A DNA stretch of 64,000 bases from Taibaiella sp. (GTDB lineage Bacteria > Bacteroidota > Bacteroidia > Chitinophagales > Chitinophagaceae), in assembly GCA_021740995.1 (NCBI GenBank), contig JAIOYR010000001.1:62001-126000 (forward strand), read 5' to 3'. The first letter of the stretch is position 1. Every line of letters starts with the position of its first letter. The translations under genes and the position numbers were made by a program. Positions 17,397-25,903 of this stretch are shown here, piece after piece. The notes under the pieces are model-generated. The model was not told the origin of the DNA, did no database searches, and worked only from the letters and a program-made list of their open reading frames with translations.

Positions 17397-17735
17397 TTAT
17401 AATAATGCACGCTGTATTTTCTCGAAATTGAGCTCACGGGTGCGTCCTTGTATCATAAAGAAATCTACAATTGTCCATATACCCAGCCCGCCGCAGGTGA
17501 GGAGTTTAGCAATGCCGAGTCCTGTATCGCCTATCATAAACCGGTCTATACCCAAGTGCCCGCCGATAAGCGATACAATAAGCATAGTGGTAGGGTCTTT
17601 CAGACCTAATGATTGGAGATAGATGTATTTCGAGTCATCTGCCCTCACCAGCATCTCATTGATATGAGGAATCAGATGGCTTTCAAAAAATTTCGAACTG
17701 GTAGCAATATACATGTCTACTTTTTGCTGCTCCAT
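17397..17735 (-). CDS. TM2 domain protein
   Basis: A 112-residue protein whose middle LIVSLIGGHLGIDRFMIGDTGLGIAKLLT is a TM2 domain: two membrane helices joined by the conserved LGxDRFYxG-type turn. The polar N-terminal region (1-40) is unusual for the family but contains no recognised motif. It is the first gene of the TM2-DUF2752-DUF4870-M48 run, which suggests the four products act together in the inner membrane. Confidence 0.88.
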   Translation of the reverse strand: MEQQKVDMYIATSSKFFESHLIPHINEMLVRADDSKYIYLQSLGLKDPTTMLIVSLIGGHLGIDRFMIGDTGLGIAKLLTCGGLGIWTIVDFFMIQGRTRELNFEKIQRALL

Positions 17736-17910
17736 GATAGTGTGTTTTATGTTGTATTTAGATAAATTGCTGTATTGTAGTACCGGTAACTACCAATACG
17801 GATGCTAATATACAATATTGCGGCAATGTCGTAGCGTTTTTTGAGACAAAACGACAAGGAGGGTTCTTTTTACAGAAGCCCTCCTTGTGAATGTTATTTT
17901 TCTTTTTGTT

Positions 17911-18192
17911 TTACCTGCACCTGCGGTAGTTATTGCGGTAGTGCCCTGGTGCTGCGTAAGCCCCTGCATAGTAGCGTGGTGGTGCGCAGCGTGGACGACC
18001 GTAATATACAACCGGTGGTGGTGGACAATACCGGACAGGTGGTGGACAATACCGCACAGGTGGCGGACAATACCTGACAGCTACCCGAGGTCTGCAGCCT
18101 CTGTTGCCCCTGCCATGAGCGGCAGCATCGAAACTAATACCGGCGCTGACAACTATAGCCAGCAGCAATCCTAAAAAGATTCTGGTGTTCAT
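17911..18192 (-). CDS. small secreted Cys/Pro-repeat protein
   Basis: A 93-residue protein with a signal peptide (about 1-25, ending DAAAHG). The mature part is Arg/Tyr/Pro/Cys rich, with three exact RYCPPPV-type heptads (RYCPPPVRYCPPPVRYCPPP) and further CAPPRYYAG units. Function is unknown. The composition suggests an extended, possibly cross-linked surface or matrix peptide. The heptads are encoded by a 21-base tandem repeat, which could expand or contract by slippage. Confidence 0.65.
   Translation of the reverse strand: MNTRIFLGLLLAIVVSAGISFDAAAHGRGNRGCRPRVAVRYCPPPVRYCPPPVRYCPPPPVVYYGRPRCAPPRYYAGAYAAPGHYRNNYRRCR
18012..18074. repeat. 21-base tandem repeat, three copies, within the Cys/Pro-repeat gene
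   Basis: Three near-identical 21-base units end at 18032, 18053 and 18074, with core GGTGGTGGACAATACC on the plus strand. They differ only in a few positions and encode the RYCPPPV heptads on the minus strand. Confidence 0.85.
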
Positions 18193-18274
18193 GTGATTGT
18201 TATTTTGGTTAAAGGATTAGATGCAATTTTGTTGCCAAAGTTTAATGGTTCAAATATTTTTTTGCAACTTACAC

Positions 18275-18303
18275 AGAATGAATGGGGGGGGTACCTTCAT
18301 TCT
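18275..18303. promoter_or_regulatory. inverted repeat flanking a G8 run in a divergent promoter region
   Basis: AGAATGAA (18275-18282) and TTCATTCT (18296-18303) form a perfect 8-base inverted repeat around a loop with eight consecutive G. It lies between the divergent genes starting at 18192 and 18353. It could be an operator or a hairpin. The downstream A-rich tract does not make it a good terminator for the plus strand. Confidence 0.35.
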
Positions 18304-18352
18304 AAAAAATTGTTTTACTTTGAAGTGCTGATTATTAAGTCAGCAATAAAGT

Positions 18353-20293
18353 ATGAATCTGAGTCTGCCGGTAAAGAAAACACTGATACTCACTGCTATC
18401 TGTGCACTTACGTTTATATGCTTTCACTATACACTACAAAACCAGTTTACCAACTGGGACGATGACTACTATGTAACTAACGACCCCTATATCAAGGCAT
18501 TTACCCCGCACAATCTTAAGGTGATTTTTACTGAAGATATAACAAAGAACAATTATCACCCGTTGTGCATGCTTTCGCTGGCGGTCAACTATCACTTTGC
18601 TGAGCTGAATCCCTGGTCGTATTACTTCACCAATATACTCATACACATTGCCAATATAATACTGGTTTTCTTTTTGTTCATAGAGCTCTGCAGGCGGCTG
18701 AAACTGAGTGAAGGTGCCGGGCTTTTTATTGCCTCATTTGGTGCATTGTGGTTTGGTATTCACCCCATGCATGTAGAGTCTGTGGCATGGATAGCCGAGC
18801 GGAAGGATGTACTCTATGCTTTCTTCTACATAGCAGGTCTTATGGCTTATCTGCGCTACACCGATGCTGCCGAAAAAAAATGGTACTGGATTACTTTTCT
18901 GCTATTTGTGGCATCTTGTCTTTCAAAGCCTATGGCAGTGGTTTTTCCAATATCGTTGCTGTGTGTAGATGTGCTGCTGCAAAGGCAATTAAGTAAAAAA
19001 CTGGTTACTGAAAAAGTCGTGTTCTTTCTGGCATCCTTGTTTTTTGGTGGTATGGCTTTTTATACTCAGAGCCGCACAGGTGCTGTAGCCTCGTTCGGGG
19101 TGCTTACACTGGCAGAGCGAATCATGTATGCATCTTATGGCTTTGTGATGTATTTGTCTAAGGTGTTTAACCCTACTTATTTGTCTACATTCTATCCTTA
19201 TCCTTACAGGTACATCAGCGGCTATCTGCCGGCTATCTATTATGCGGCTCCTTTCCTTTCTTTGGCTGTGCTCGCACTGCCCGTATGGTATCTGCACAAA
19301 AAGAAAAGTCCGTATTTTAAGATTTATGTATTTGGTATGGGCTTCTTCCTTGCCAATGTGATTTTTGTGCTGCAGTTTATCTCTGTGGGTGCCGCCATCA
19401 TGTCCGACCGTTATTCCTATGTGGCATACATAGGTCTGTTTTTTTTATTGCCATTTACTTTTCAGAAGATCATTACTTTTATCCCTGCTTTCAGAACTGC
19501 TATAGTTGTGGCACTACTATTATTTTCGGCCTGGCTATCAGTTCTTTGTTACGAGCGCACCAAGGTGTGGCACGACTCAGAGTCGCTGCTATCCGATGCC
19601 ATAGAGAAATATCCATACCGCGCATTGCTTTCTTATAAGTGGCGCGGTAACCATTATTTCAGCATAGGTGAGCTGGATAAGGCTATGGAAGATTACGGAT
19701 TACTTGCCTCCATCAATGCTGCCGATGACAAAGTAAAAGCCAATATGGAGAAGATACAAGCGCTGAAATCGCTGCAGGGTAGTGGCATGGGTATGGGTCT
19801 TGCCGGAAATGTGCCGGCACCCGGGGATAATACCTATATGCGCTATGTAGATAGCTCACTTGCATCTATCAAAACAGGTGATACGCTTGATGCCTTTCGC
19901 AAGTACATTATGGCAATTCGCCTCAACCCCGCACTGGCTGAAAAAGCAATGGCAGAAAACAGCAATAGCAGTGTGCAAAACCAGCAATATGACTTGGCAA
20001 TAAAGCAGTATGATATGATGATGAAGCTAAATAATGGAAATCCTTTTTACTACTTTCTCAGAGGGTGTGCTTATTTTGGTATCAACGATATGCAGGGGGC
20101 AATCAGCGACTGGGAGAAGGCAGTAAAAATGAATTCAAAGGATGTGCAGCAATCCGCCGCTTACAATCTCAGTGTGGCATACGACTCTGTGCACAACGCT
20201 GCAAAGGCGTATTACTATATCAATAAGGCACAGGAGCTGGGTTACAAAGCAGCCCCCGATTTTGTAGCAAAGCTGAAGGGAAAAGTGAAGTAA
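18353..20293 (+). CDS. polytopic membrane protein with C-terminal TPR repeats (PMT/TMTC-like)
   Basis: A 646-residue protein. The N-terminal 400 residues contain around ten membrane helices, and the first periplasmic loop has FTNWDDDYYVTNDPYIKAF, the acidic DDD motif of the TMTC/GT39-like family. HPMHVESVAWIAERKDVLYAFF is another family block. Residues about 420-646 carry TPR-like helices (YFSIGELDKAMEDYG, YDLAIKQYDMMMK, YFLRGCAYFGINDMQGAISDWEKAV). Proteins of this type are presumed lipid-linked-sugar mannosyltransferases acting in the periplasm. Acceptor and sugar are unknown. Confidence 0.82.
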   Translation: MNLSLPVKKTLILTAICALTFICFHYTLQNQFTNWDDDYYVTNDPYIKAFTPHNLKVIFTEDITKNNYHPLCMLSLAVNYHFAELNPWSYYFTNILIHIANIILVFFLFIELCRRLKLSEGAGLFIASFGALWFGIHPMHVESVAWIAERKDVLYAFFYIAGLMAYLRYTDAAEKKWYWITFLLFVASCLSKPMAVVFPISLLCVDVLLQRQLSKKLVTEKVVFFLASLFFGGMAFYTQSRTGAVASFGVLTLAERIMYASYGFVMYLSKVFNPTYLSTFYPYPYRYISGYLPAIYYAAPFLSLAVLALPVWYLHKKKSPYFKIYVFGMGFFLANVIFVLQFISVGAAIMSDRYSYVAYIGLFFLLPFTFQKIITFIPAFRTAIVVALLLFSAWLSVLCYERTKVWHDSESLLSDAIEKYPYRALLSYKWRGNHYFSIGELDKAMEDYGLLASINAADDKVKANMEKIQALKSLQGSGMGMGLAGNVPAPGDNTYMRYVDSSLASIKTGDTLDAFRKYIMAIRLNPALAEKAMAENSNSSVQNQQYDLAIKQYDMMMKLNNGNPFYYFLRGCAYFGINDMQGAISDWEKAVKMNSKDVQQSAAYNLSVAYDSVHNAAKAYYYINKAQELGYKAAPDFVAKLKGKVK

Positions 20294-20315
20294 TATATTT
20301 GGCAAATTTCGATCA

Positions 20316-21419
20316 ATGGAACCACTTAAGAACATGTATAATCCTGCTTTTTTGCAGCGGGTGGCGGATGTTGCAACGGCGTCAATCAAGGGTTTTGATA
20401 GCGCTACTTTTCTCAAGGATGTCTTTGCAGATGGCTGGGAGCAGCTGGAGCTGAAGCAACGCATAAGGCGCATCAGCACTGTGCTGCACAGCCAGTTGCC
20501 CGGCAAGTTTCCTGCCGATGTAAAGCAGTTATTGAATTTTACAAGAGCGCTGCATAAAATGTCTGGCAGAGACGATAGCTTCCTGTATATGTTTGTGCCG
20601 GACTATATTGAGCAGTATGGCACGGCGCATGTGCAGGAGTCGCTGGCGGCTATGGAGACAGTAACTATTCTTAGCAGTTGCGAGTTCGCTATACGGCCGT
20701 TTATTATCGAAGATAAGGTTGCCGTATTGAAAGTAATGCTTGGCTGGACGTCGCATGAGCATGCATCGGTGCGTCGGCTCGCAAGTGAGGGTTGCAGACC
20801 CAGGCTTCCATGGGCTATGGCATTGCCGGAGTTGAAAAAGGACCCTTCTCTCATATTGCCGATACTGGATAAATTGAAAAATGACCCATCTGAATTTGTG
20901 AGAAAAAGTGTTGCTAATAACCTTAATGATATAGCCAAAGATAATCAGGCAGTATTGCTGGCATTGACAAAGAAGTGGATGGGCAGCAGCAAAAATACAG
21001 ATTGGATATTAAAGCACGGTTGTCGCACACTGCTAAAGAAGGCTGACGTAACGGCACTGCAAATGTTTGGTCTGTCGCACGAGCCACAGAGTAAGGTGGA
21101 TAATCTGAAGCTACAACATAATAGCTTGAAAATAGGGGAGCATCTGCACTTTTCATTTACCCTCACCAGTGAATCGACTGTTCCAGCTGCGCTACGCGTA
21201 GAGTATGCTATTACATATGCCAAAGCCAACGATAAACAAAGCCGCAAGGTGTTCAAGATCACAGAGAATACCTATCAGCCTGGTCAGGTAGCAAGGTTCA
21301 GCCGTAAACAGTCTTTTGCCGACATGACCACCCGCAAACATTATGCAGGCGCACACTCTATTGCGATACTGATCAATGGTCAGGAGCAGGCCGGGATTGA
21401 GTTTATAGTGACATCCTGA
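20316..21419 (+). CDS. alkC: AlkC-type DNA alkylation-repeat glycosylase with Ig-like domain
   Basis: A 367-residue protein. Residues about 1-240 are HEAT-like helical repeats of the AlkC/AlkD superfamily (LKVMLGWTSHEHASVRRLASEGCRPRLPW, DPSEFVRKSVANNLNDIAKD, WILKHGCRTLLK). The last 105 residues (DNLKLQHNSLKIGEHLHFSFTL... SIAILINGQEQ) are an Ig-like beta-sandwich, as described for some AlkC proteins but not AlkD. AlkC excises 3-methylcytosine and 3-methyladenine. The start lies 22 bases after the preceding stop, so it may be cotranscribed with the TPR protein. Confidence 0.82.
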   Translation: MEPLKNMYNPAFLQRVADVATASIKGFDSATFLKDVFADGWEQLELKQRIRRISTVLHSQLPGKFPADVKQLLNFTRALHKMSGRDDSFLYMFVPDYIEQYGTAHVQESLAAMETVTILSSCEFAIRPFIIEDKVAVLKVMLGWTSHEHASVRRLASEGCRPRLPWAMALPELKKDPSLILPILDKLKNDPSEFVRKSVANNLNDIAKDNQAVLLALTKKWMGSSKNTDWILKHGCRTLLKKADVTALQMFGLSHEPQSKVDNLKLQHNSLKIGEHLHFSFTLTSESTVPAALRVEYAITYAKANDKQSRKVFKITENTYQPGQVARFSRKQSFADMTTRKHYAGAHSIAILINGQEQAGIEFIVTS

Positions 21420-21495
21420 GTGCAGCAGGTGTGACCGATATGTGCTGCAATTATTGCCGCTGTGGTTAACGCTGAGTTAGATAATTCAGGTGTAG

Positions 21496-21987
21496 TCACT
21501 TGTGCTTTATTGACTTAATCTGGAAATAGGTAATCGGAATTATGAGTAATACGATTGACAGAAACAGCATCCAGCTGACGATTATTTTATTGGCCTCCGG
21601 AAATATGATTGCAAACAGAATAAAAATGAAGATAATACCCATTGTAAATCTTAGTATGAGTAGCGCTTTTACAGCTAGCGCGTACTGTATCGGGGCATTT
21701 CTTTCGGTGATGGTAACCGGGTAGTTAAGAAGGTGTGGGTGCCTGCCGACGATATGTAAAATTGCAAACACAAATGTTGCAAAAGGTGGCAGTACAAAAA
21801 CAGATAGCCTGCTGCCGTAGCGGCCTATATTTCCATCGCTATCGAAATGCAGCGGAATTGTATCTGGTAGTGTATGAAAGAGTGCCAGGGGGATAAGCCA
21901 TACTGTTACAATTGCTACCCAGCCAGCGATTGCCAGAAATTTTTCAGAGTCTGAGAGTTGTATTTTGATTCTCGGTCTGCTATACAT
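21496..21987 (-). CDS. DUF1648 membrane protein
   Basis: A 163-residue protein with three to four membrane segments. The segment LIPLALFHTLPDTIPLHFDSDGNIGRYGSR (after the first helix) is the hallmark of DUF1648, in which proline and the HxxxxG loop are conserved. Related domains occur in SdpI immunity proteins. No toxin is nearby, so the role is unknown. It is convergent with alkC. Confidence 0.75.
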   Translation of the reverse strand: MYSRPRIKIQLSDSEKFLAIAGWVAIVTVWLIPLALFHTLPDTIPLHFDSDGNIGRYGSRLSVFVLPPFATFVFAILHIVGRHPHLLNYPVTITERNAPIQYALAVKALLILRFTMGIIFIFILFAIIFPEANKIIVSWMLFLSIVLLIIPITYFQIKSIKHK

Positions 21988-22018
21988 TTTCCAATAGTAT
22001 GGCGATAAAAATACAGCA

Positions 22019-23443
22019 TTATTTGCCCCTTCCCTGAAAGATAACCATAAAAGTGTAAAGTATAATTTTTACATCCAGTGCCAGCGAGCAGTTTTCTATA
22101 TAGAGCAGGTCATACTTCATACGCTCTATCATTTCGTTTACATTTTCGGCATAGCCAAACTGTACCATGCCCCAGGATGTAAGACCGGGTTTTACCTTGT
22201 GCAGGTATTTGTAGTGTGGGTGTTTTTCGCTTATCAGGTCTATATAGTGCTTGCGTTCTGGTCGTGGTCCTACCAGCGACATGTCGCCCTTTAGTATGTT
22301 CACAAACTGTGGCAGTTCGTCTATACGCCATTTGCGCATAAAACGGCCCCATTTTGTGATGCGTGGGTCCATCTTGCTCGACAATGCGGGCCCTGCTATC
22401 TCCGCTTCCAGAAACATGGAGCGAAATTTGTAGATGTAGAAAGGCTTGCCAAAAAGGCCTATTCGCTCCTGCTTGTATATAACCCCACCTTTAGAGGATA
22501 GTTTTACCATGATTGCAGTAAATATCAGAAAGGGAGATAGTACGATAAGAGATGTAGCGGATATGAGTATGTCTATAACACGCTTACATACCCGTTGCCA
22601 ATCGGGCATGAGGTCAGGATGTATGTGTATCAGCACTGCATCATACACATTACTGGTCTTTACAGAGCCGGAGATTATGTCGTAATAGTCGGGCAATACC
22701 TTCACCACCACCGGTCTATAGCTTAGTCTGGTAAGTATGTTTTCGAGCAGGTGGTGCTCCGATGAATCTACGGCTACTATCACTTCTTCTATTTCATGTT
22801 CATCTATTATGTTTTCGAGCTGAGATAGATGCCCTAATTGTGGCAGGTATTTGCTCATGCCGTTGCTTGCCTCCTTGCTTGAGTAGATGAAACCCTTGAA
22901 GATATTGCCCAGCGCACGTGGATTGTCCAGTACCTGCTTGTATATGTTTATGGCTTGCTGATTACCTCCTATTACCAGTGTGTTGAAGCCTACTTTGCCA
23001 CTTACAAGATTGCGTTTCACCCTGTATAGTATCCATAATCTGAAGGTAAGCGCAAAGGTGGTGTGTATAAGCAGGTATCTGCTTATAGTGTTCATAAAGT
23101 AGGAGTAGTTACCGGTGTCATTTCCGAAAACAATTACAGATACTACTATACAGCCCAGTATACAGGATATAAGTGTACGGTTTATTTCATTCAGCCTCGA
23201 TTTTCGGTAAAGGTCAAAATAGGTTCCGGATAACAAATAGGCTATCAACCAGCCGGAAGGTATTACTATGAGTACGTTAAGGTAGTCTCTTGTATGAAAT
23301 TTCTGCAGCGTACTTGCATAGTCTATGCCTGTAAGGAAATGCTGGCGGTACATCCAGAAGCAGAACCAGGACAATGCAGCAGCCACATAGTCAAGTGCTA
23401 CCAATTGCCTGATGGCGTTCCGTTTCATTTTATTCAGGCGCAT
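22019..23443 (-). CDS. undecaprenyl-phosphate sugar phosphotransferase (WcaJ/WbaP-like)
   Basis: A 474-residue polyisoprenyl-phosphate hexose-1-phosphate transferase. Membrane helices (about 12-30, 46-70, 84-104, 112-132) and a Rossmann-like CoA-binding region (about 150-260) precede the catalytic bacterial sugar transferase domain from about 285: KRVIDILISATSLIVLSPFL (monotopic helix), YKQERIGLFGKPFYIYKFRSM, and WRIDELPQFVNILKGDMSLVGPRPER. It starts polysaccharide or O-antigen synthesis by loading a sugar phosphate onto undecaprenyl phosphate. A lipoprotein gene lies four bases upstream. Confidence 0.92.
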   Translation of the reverse strand: MRLNKMKRNAIRQLVALDYVAAALSWFCFWMYRQHFLTGIDYASTLQKFHTRDYLNVLIVIPSGWLIAYLLSGTYFDLYRKSRLNEINRTLISCILGCIVVSVIVFGNDTGNYSYFMNTISRYLLIHTTFALTFRLWILYRVKRNLVSGKVGFNTLVIGGNQQAINIYKQVLDNPRALGNIFKGFIYSSKEASNGMSKYLPQLGHLSQLENIIDEHEIEEVIVAVDSSEHHLLENILTRLSYRPVVVKVLPDYYDIISGSVKTSNVYDAVLIHIHPDLMPDWQRVCKRVIDILISATSLIVLSPFLIFTAIMVKLSSKGGVIYKQERIGLFGKPFYIYKFRSMFLEAEIAGPALSSKMDPRITKWGRFMRKWRIDELPQFVNILKGDMSLVGPRPERKHYIDLISEKHPHYKYLHKVKPGLTSWGMVQFGYAENVNEMIERMKYDLLYIENCSLALDVKIILYTFMVIFQGRGK

Positions 23444-23447
23444 CCGC

Positions 23448-24293
23448 TTAGAAAGTTACCAGTTTTATATTGTCAATTAATAACCTTCCACTTGTTTGTC
23501 CTGAAAGTAATTTTGTTTTGATAAACAGATGATAAGTGCCGCCGGGATACTCGCTAACTGTTGAAGTTACGTTCATGTAGAACTTTTGCCAGGTGCTGCT
23601 GGGGTTTACTCCGGTTATGTCTTTGTAGGCGTATAGGGTGCCTATGCTTGCTCGCATTGAAAGTTCAAATGGTATTGTACTTTTATAATCGAACTCAATA
23701 AAAGATGCTCCTGTGTTTATAGAGAAACCTGCGCTTGTGCTGTCCAGGGAATAGTCGTCAACAGCATTCAGATACACAGCGCCGGTTCCCGATCCATTAA
23801 AGACTAATGAGTCAGCATTCACAGCCATAAGACTGGTTGTTCCCGCCTTATTTGAGAATTTTGTAATTCCGGATTCGAACTGTGAAATGAAATTTATTTT
23901 TGCCGAATCAAAATAGCCTGTTTTAGGCGTGTGGTATATAATTTTACCGGGCTGGTCTGCAAGGGATAATGTGTCTATTGTGTAGAAAGGGTAGGCTACA
24001 GGTCGCTCATTGCGCCCATTGATGGGTATGCCGGGTGCAAATTGTACGCTACCATTACCGGATGCGAGAATGGGAATAGTGGCGGGTAGATCAAAAGCCC
24101 CTACAGGGTTGTTGTTGTAGTATACCCATACGTTTGTGATTTTGTGAGATTGATTGCCCTCAAACGAAAAAGAATCAATTCGAATGTAAGTAGGTGTTTT
24201 TTCGGCAGGGTTTATAATGTTACAACCTTCGAAAGAAACCAACAGTGATAGTAATATAGATGTATATATAAATCTTAAGTAAATATTCGACAT
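23448..24293 (-). CDS. lipoprotein, hypothetical
   Basis: A 281-residue protein whose N-terminal hydrophobic segment ends in SFEGCNIIN, a plausible though not classical lipobox with Cys24. The rest is beta-rich. Segments such as DSFSFEGNQSHKITNVWVYY and the closing GRLLIDNIKLVTF suggest jelly-roll or carbohydrate-binding-like folds. It sits between the sugar transferase (four bases away) and the oxidoreductase (33 bases), all on the minus strand, so a role in surface-glycan assembly or attachment is possible. No family is firmly recognised. Confidence 0.7.
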   Translation of the reverse strand: MSNIYLRFIYTSILLSLLVSFEGCNIINPAEKTPTYIRIDSFSFEGNQSHKITNVWVYYNNNPVGAFDLPATIPILASGNGSVQFAPGIPINGRNERPVAYPFYTIDTLSLADQPGKIIYHTPKTGYFDSAKINFISQFESGITKFSNKAGTTSLMAVNADSLVFNGSGTGAVYLNAVDDYSLDSTSAGFSINTGASFIEFDYKSTIPFELSMRASIGTLYAYKDITGVNPSSTWQKFYMNVTSTVSEYPGGTYHLFIKTKLLSGQTSGRLLIDNIKLVTF

Positions 24294-24326
24294 GTTAACC
24301 CTTTCGTATAGTAACGTAATATTTTG

Positions 24327-25313
24327 TTAAACATTGTGCAGCTCGTTGTGCAAACTCATCTTTTTGAGAATTTGGTGCGCTACATCCATTGCCTGGTACC
24401 CATCGTATACCGAAACACGCACCGACTTGTCGTCGATGATAGCAGCAGCAAACTCAGCTAACTCTGATTTTATGGCGTTTGAAGAGGTTATTTCCGGAGC
24501 CTGCACTGAGAGTATTTTGGTGGCACCGTTACCCAACTCTATCGGGAAATCCATCATTTCCATTGGTGCATCAGTTTCTTTCAGGCGGATTATTTCTGTC
24601 TTTTTCTCCAGAAAATCTACGCCGATATATGCATCTCGCTGGAAAATGCGCATTTTACGCATTTTTTTCAATGATATTCTGCTTGATGTCAGGTTTGCAA
24701 CGCATCCGTTGTCAAATTCGATACGTGCATTTGCGATATCTGCAGTTTCACTGAGTACGGATACGCCACTGGCAGATATTCGTTTTACAGGCGATTTTAC
24801 CATGCAAAGTACTATATCTATATCATGTATCATCAAATCCAGTATAACAGATACATCTGTGCCTCTGGGGTTAAATTGAGATAGTCTGTGTGCTTCTATG
24901 AACATTGGTTGCAACTGATATTCGCTCAATGCCAAAAAAGCCGGATTGTATCGCTCTACATGTCCTATCTGACATTTTACATTCGCTTCTTTTACCAGCT
25001 TTACCAGTTCCATTCCTTCCTCAAGCGTATTCGCAAGCGGTTTTTCTATAAAAACATGCTTACCATTGTGCAGGCATTTTTTTGCAAGTGCATAGTGAGT
25101 AGTAGTAGTAGATATGATATCAACAGCATCCACATCAGCTATCAATTTTTCTATATCAATATATCGCGGAATTTTAAACTGGTCTATGGTTGCAGAAGCC
25201 TGAGCATCATCCGGGTCATAAAAGCCAACAAGGCTTATGTCTTTTATTTGCAGCCATTGCGCAATGTGAATCTTACCCAAATGGCCGGCTCCGAAAATTC
25301 CTATTCTTAGCAT
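24327..25313 (-). CDS. Gfo/Idh/MocA-family sugar oxidoreductase
   Basis: A 328-residue NAD(P)-dependent dehydrogenase. The N-terminal Rossmann motif is IGIFGAGHLGKIH. EKPLANTLEEG contains the family EKP motif with the catalytic Lys, and GHVERYNPAFLAL is typical of UDP-N-acetylglucosamine/UDP-GlcNAcA 3-dehydrogenase-like members. The C-terminal domain is the usual beta-sheet substrate domain. Beside a sugar-phosphate transferase it probably modifies a nucleotide sugar for surface polysaccharide. The 590-base region upstream separates it from the divergent gldK. Confidence 0.88.
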   Translation of the reverse strand: MLRIGIFGAGHLGKIHIAQWLQIKDISLVGFYDPDDAQASATIDQFKIPRYIDIEKLIADVDAVDIISTTTTHYALAKKCLHNGKHVFIEKPLANTLEEGMELVKLVKEANVKCQIGHVERYNPAFLALSEYQLQPMFIEAHRLSQFNPRGTDVSVILDLMIHDIDIVLCMVKSPVKRISASGVSVLSETADIANARIEFDNGCVANLTSSRISLKKMRKMRIFQRDAYIGVDFLEKKTEIIRLKETDAPMEMMDFPIELGNGATKILSVQAPEITSSNAIKSELAEFAAAIIDDKSVRVSVYDGYQAMDVAHQILKKMSLHNELHNV

Positions 25314-25903
25314 TATTAAATAAAAGTGTTGATTTTGAAGTGCTTTTTCTTTCCCGTATATTTTTGCGCAAGATAGTAATAATACTGTAAGAATATTATT
25401 GCTGTTCGGCGTGTATTTCCATGCAATTTTTCACTAAATGACAATATACTTTAATAAAAACCCCCGCCGTGCATTTTACTAGGTATTAATTAATTCAGTA
25501 GATTCTATGATTGTAATCTATATTCTGAATTACAATTTGATTAGATAGTGAAAATTGACTATTTAATATAAGTGACTGTATAGGGTTAAATAATATAGTT
25601 TTTGTTCAATGATAAATTTTGTGCTATTTTTTTTAGAAATGTTTTTGCTTTTTCAAGAACTTATTTATCTTTACGCCGATAAGGAATTTTTATAGGTCAT
25701 TTTTAACGTTTGGAAGAATCAATTTTAATAGAAATAATAGTATTCTTTAGTGTTTGAAAATTTGTTGTCAATTATTTAGCACAGTAATGCGCTCGGTGAT
25801 AGTATTTAGTATATATTTGCACTCTGTAAGTTGAAAAAAACAGGTATTTACCTTGAGATTATTATATTAACGCACATTTATAAATTTAACAAAAATTACA
25901 CGT
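25314..25903. other. AT-rich divergent intergenic region upstream of gldK
   Basis: 590 bases with no convincing reading frame, strongly AT-rich. It contains a candidate -7 element for gldK (25812-25819) and the short GC island CCCCCGCCGTGC near 25462. I see no tRNA or structured RNA. The length suggests complex regulation of the divergent gld and sugar-oxidoreductase transcripts. Confidence 0.5.
25812..25819 (+). promoter_or_regulatory. candidate -7 element of the gldKLMN promoter
   Basis: TATATTTG matches the Bacteroidota TAnnTTTG -7 consensus. A good TTTG -33 element is not seen at the expected distance. Transcription from here would give a leader of roughly 80 bases before gldK. Confidence 0.4.

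Noticed and set aside
21421..21449. TGCAGCA/TGCTGCA hairpin between alkC and the DUF1648 gene as a terminator
   Set aside because: The loop is 15 bases and there is no T run; too weak to call.
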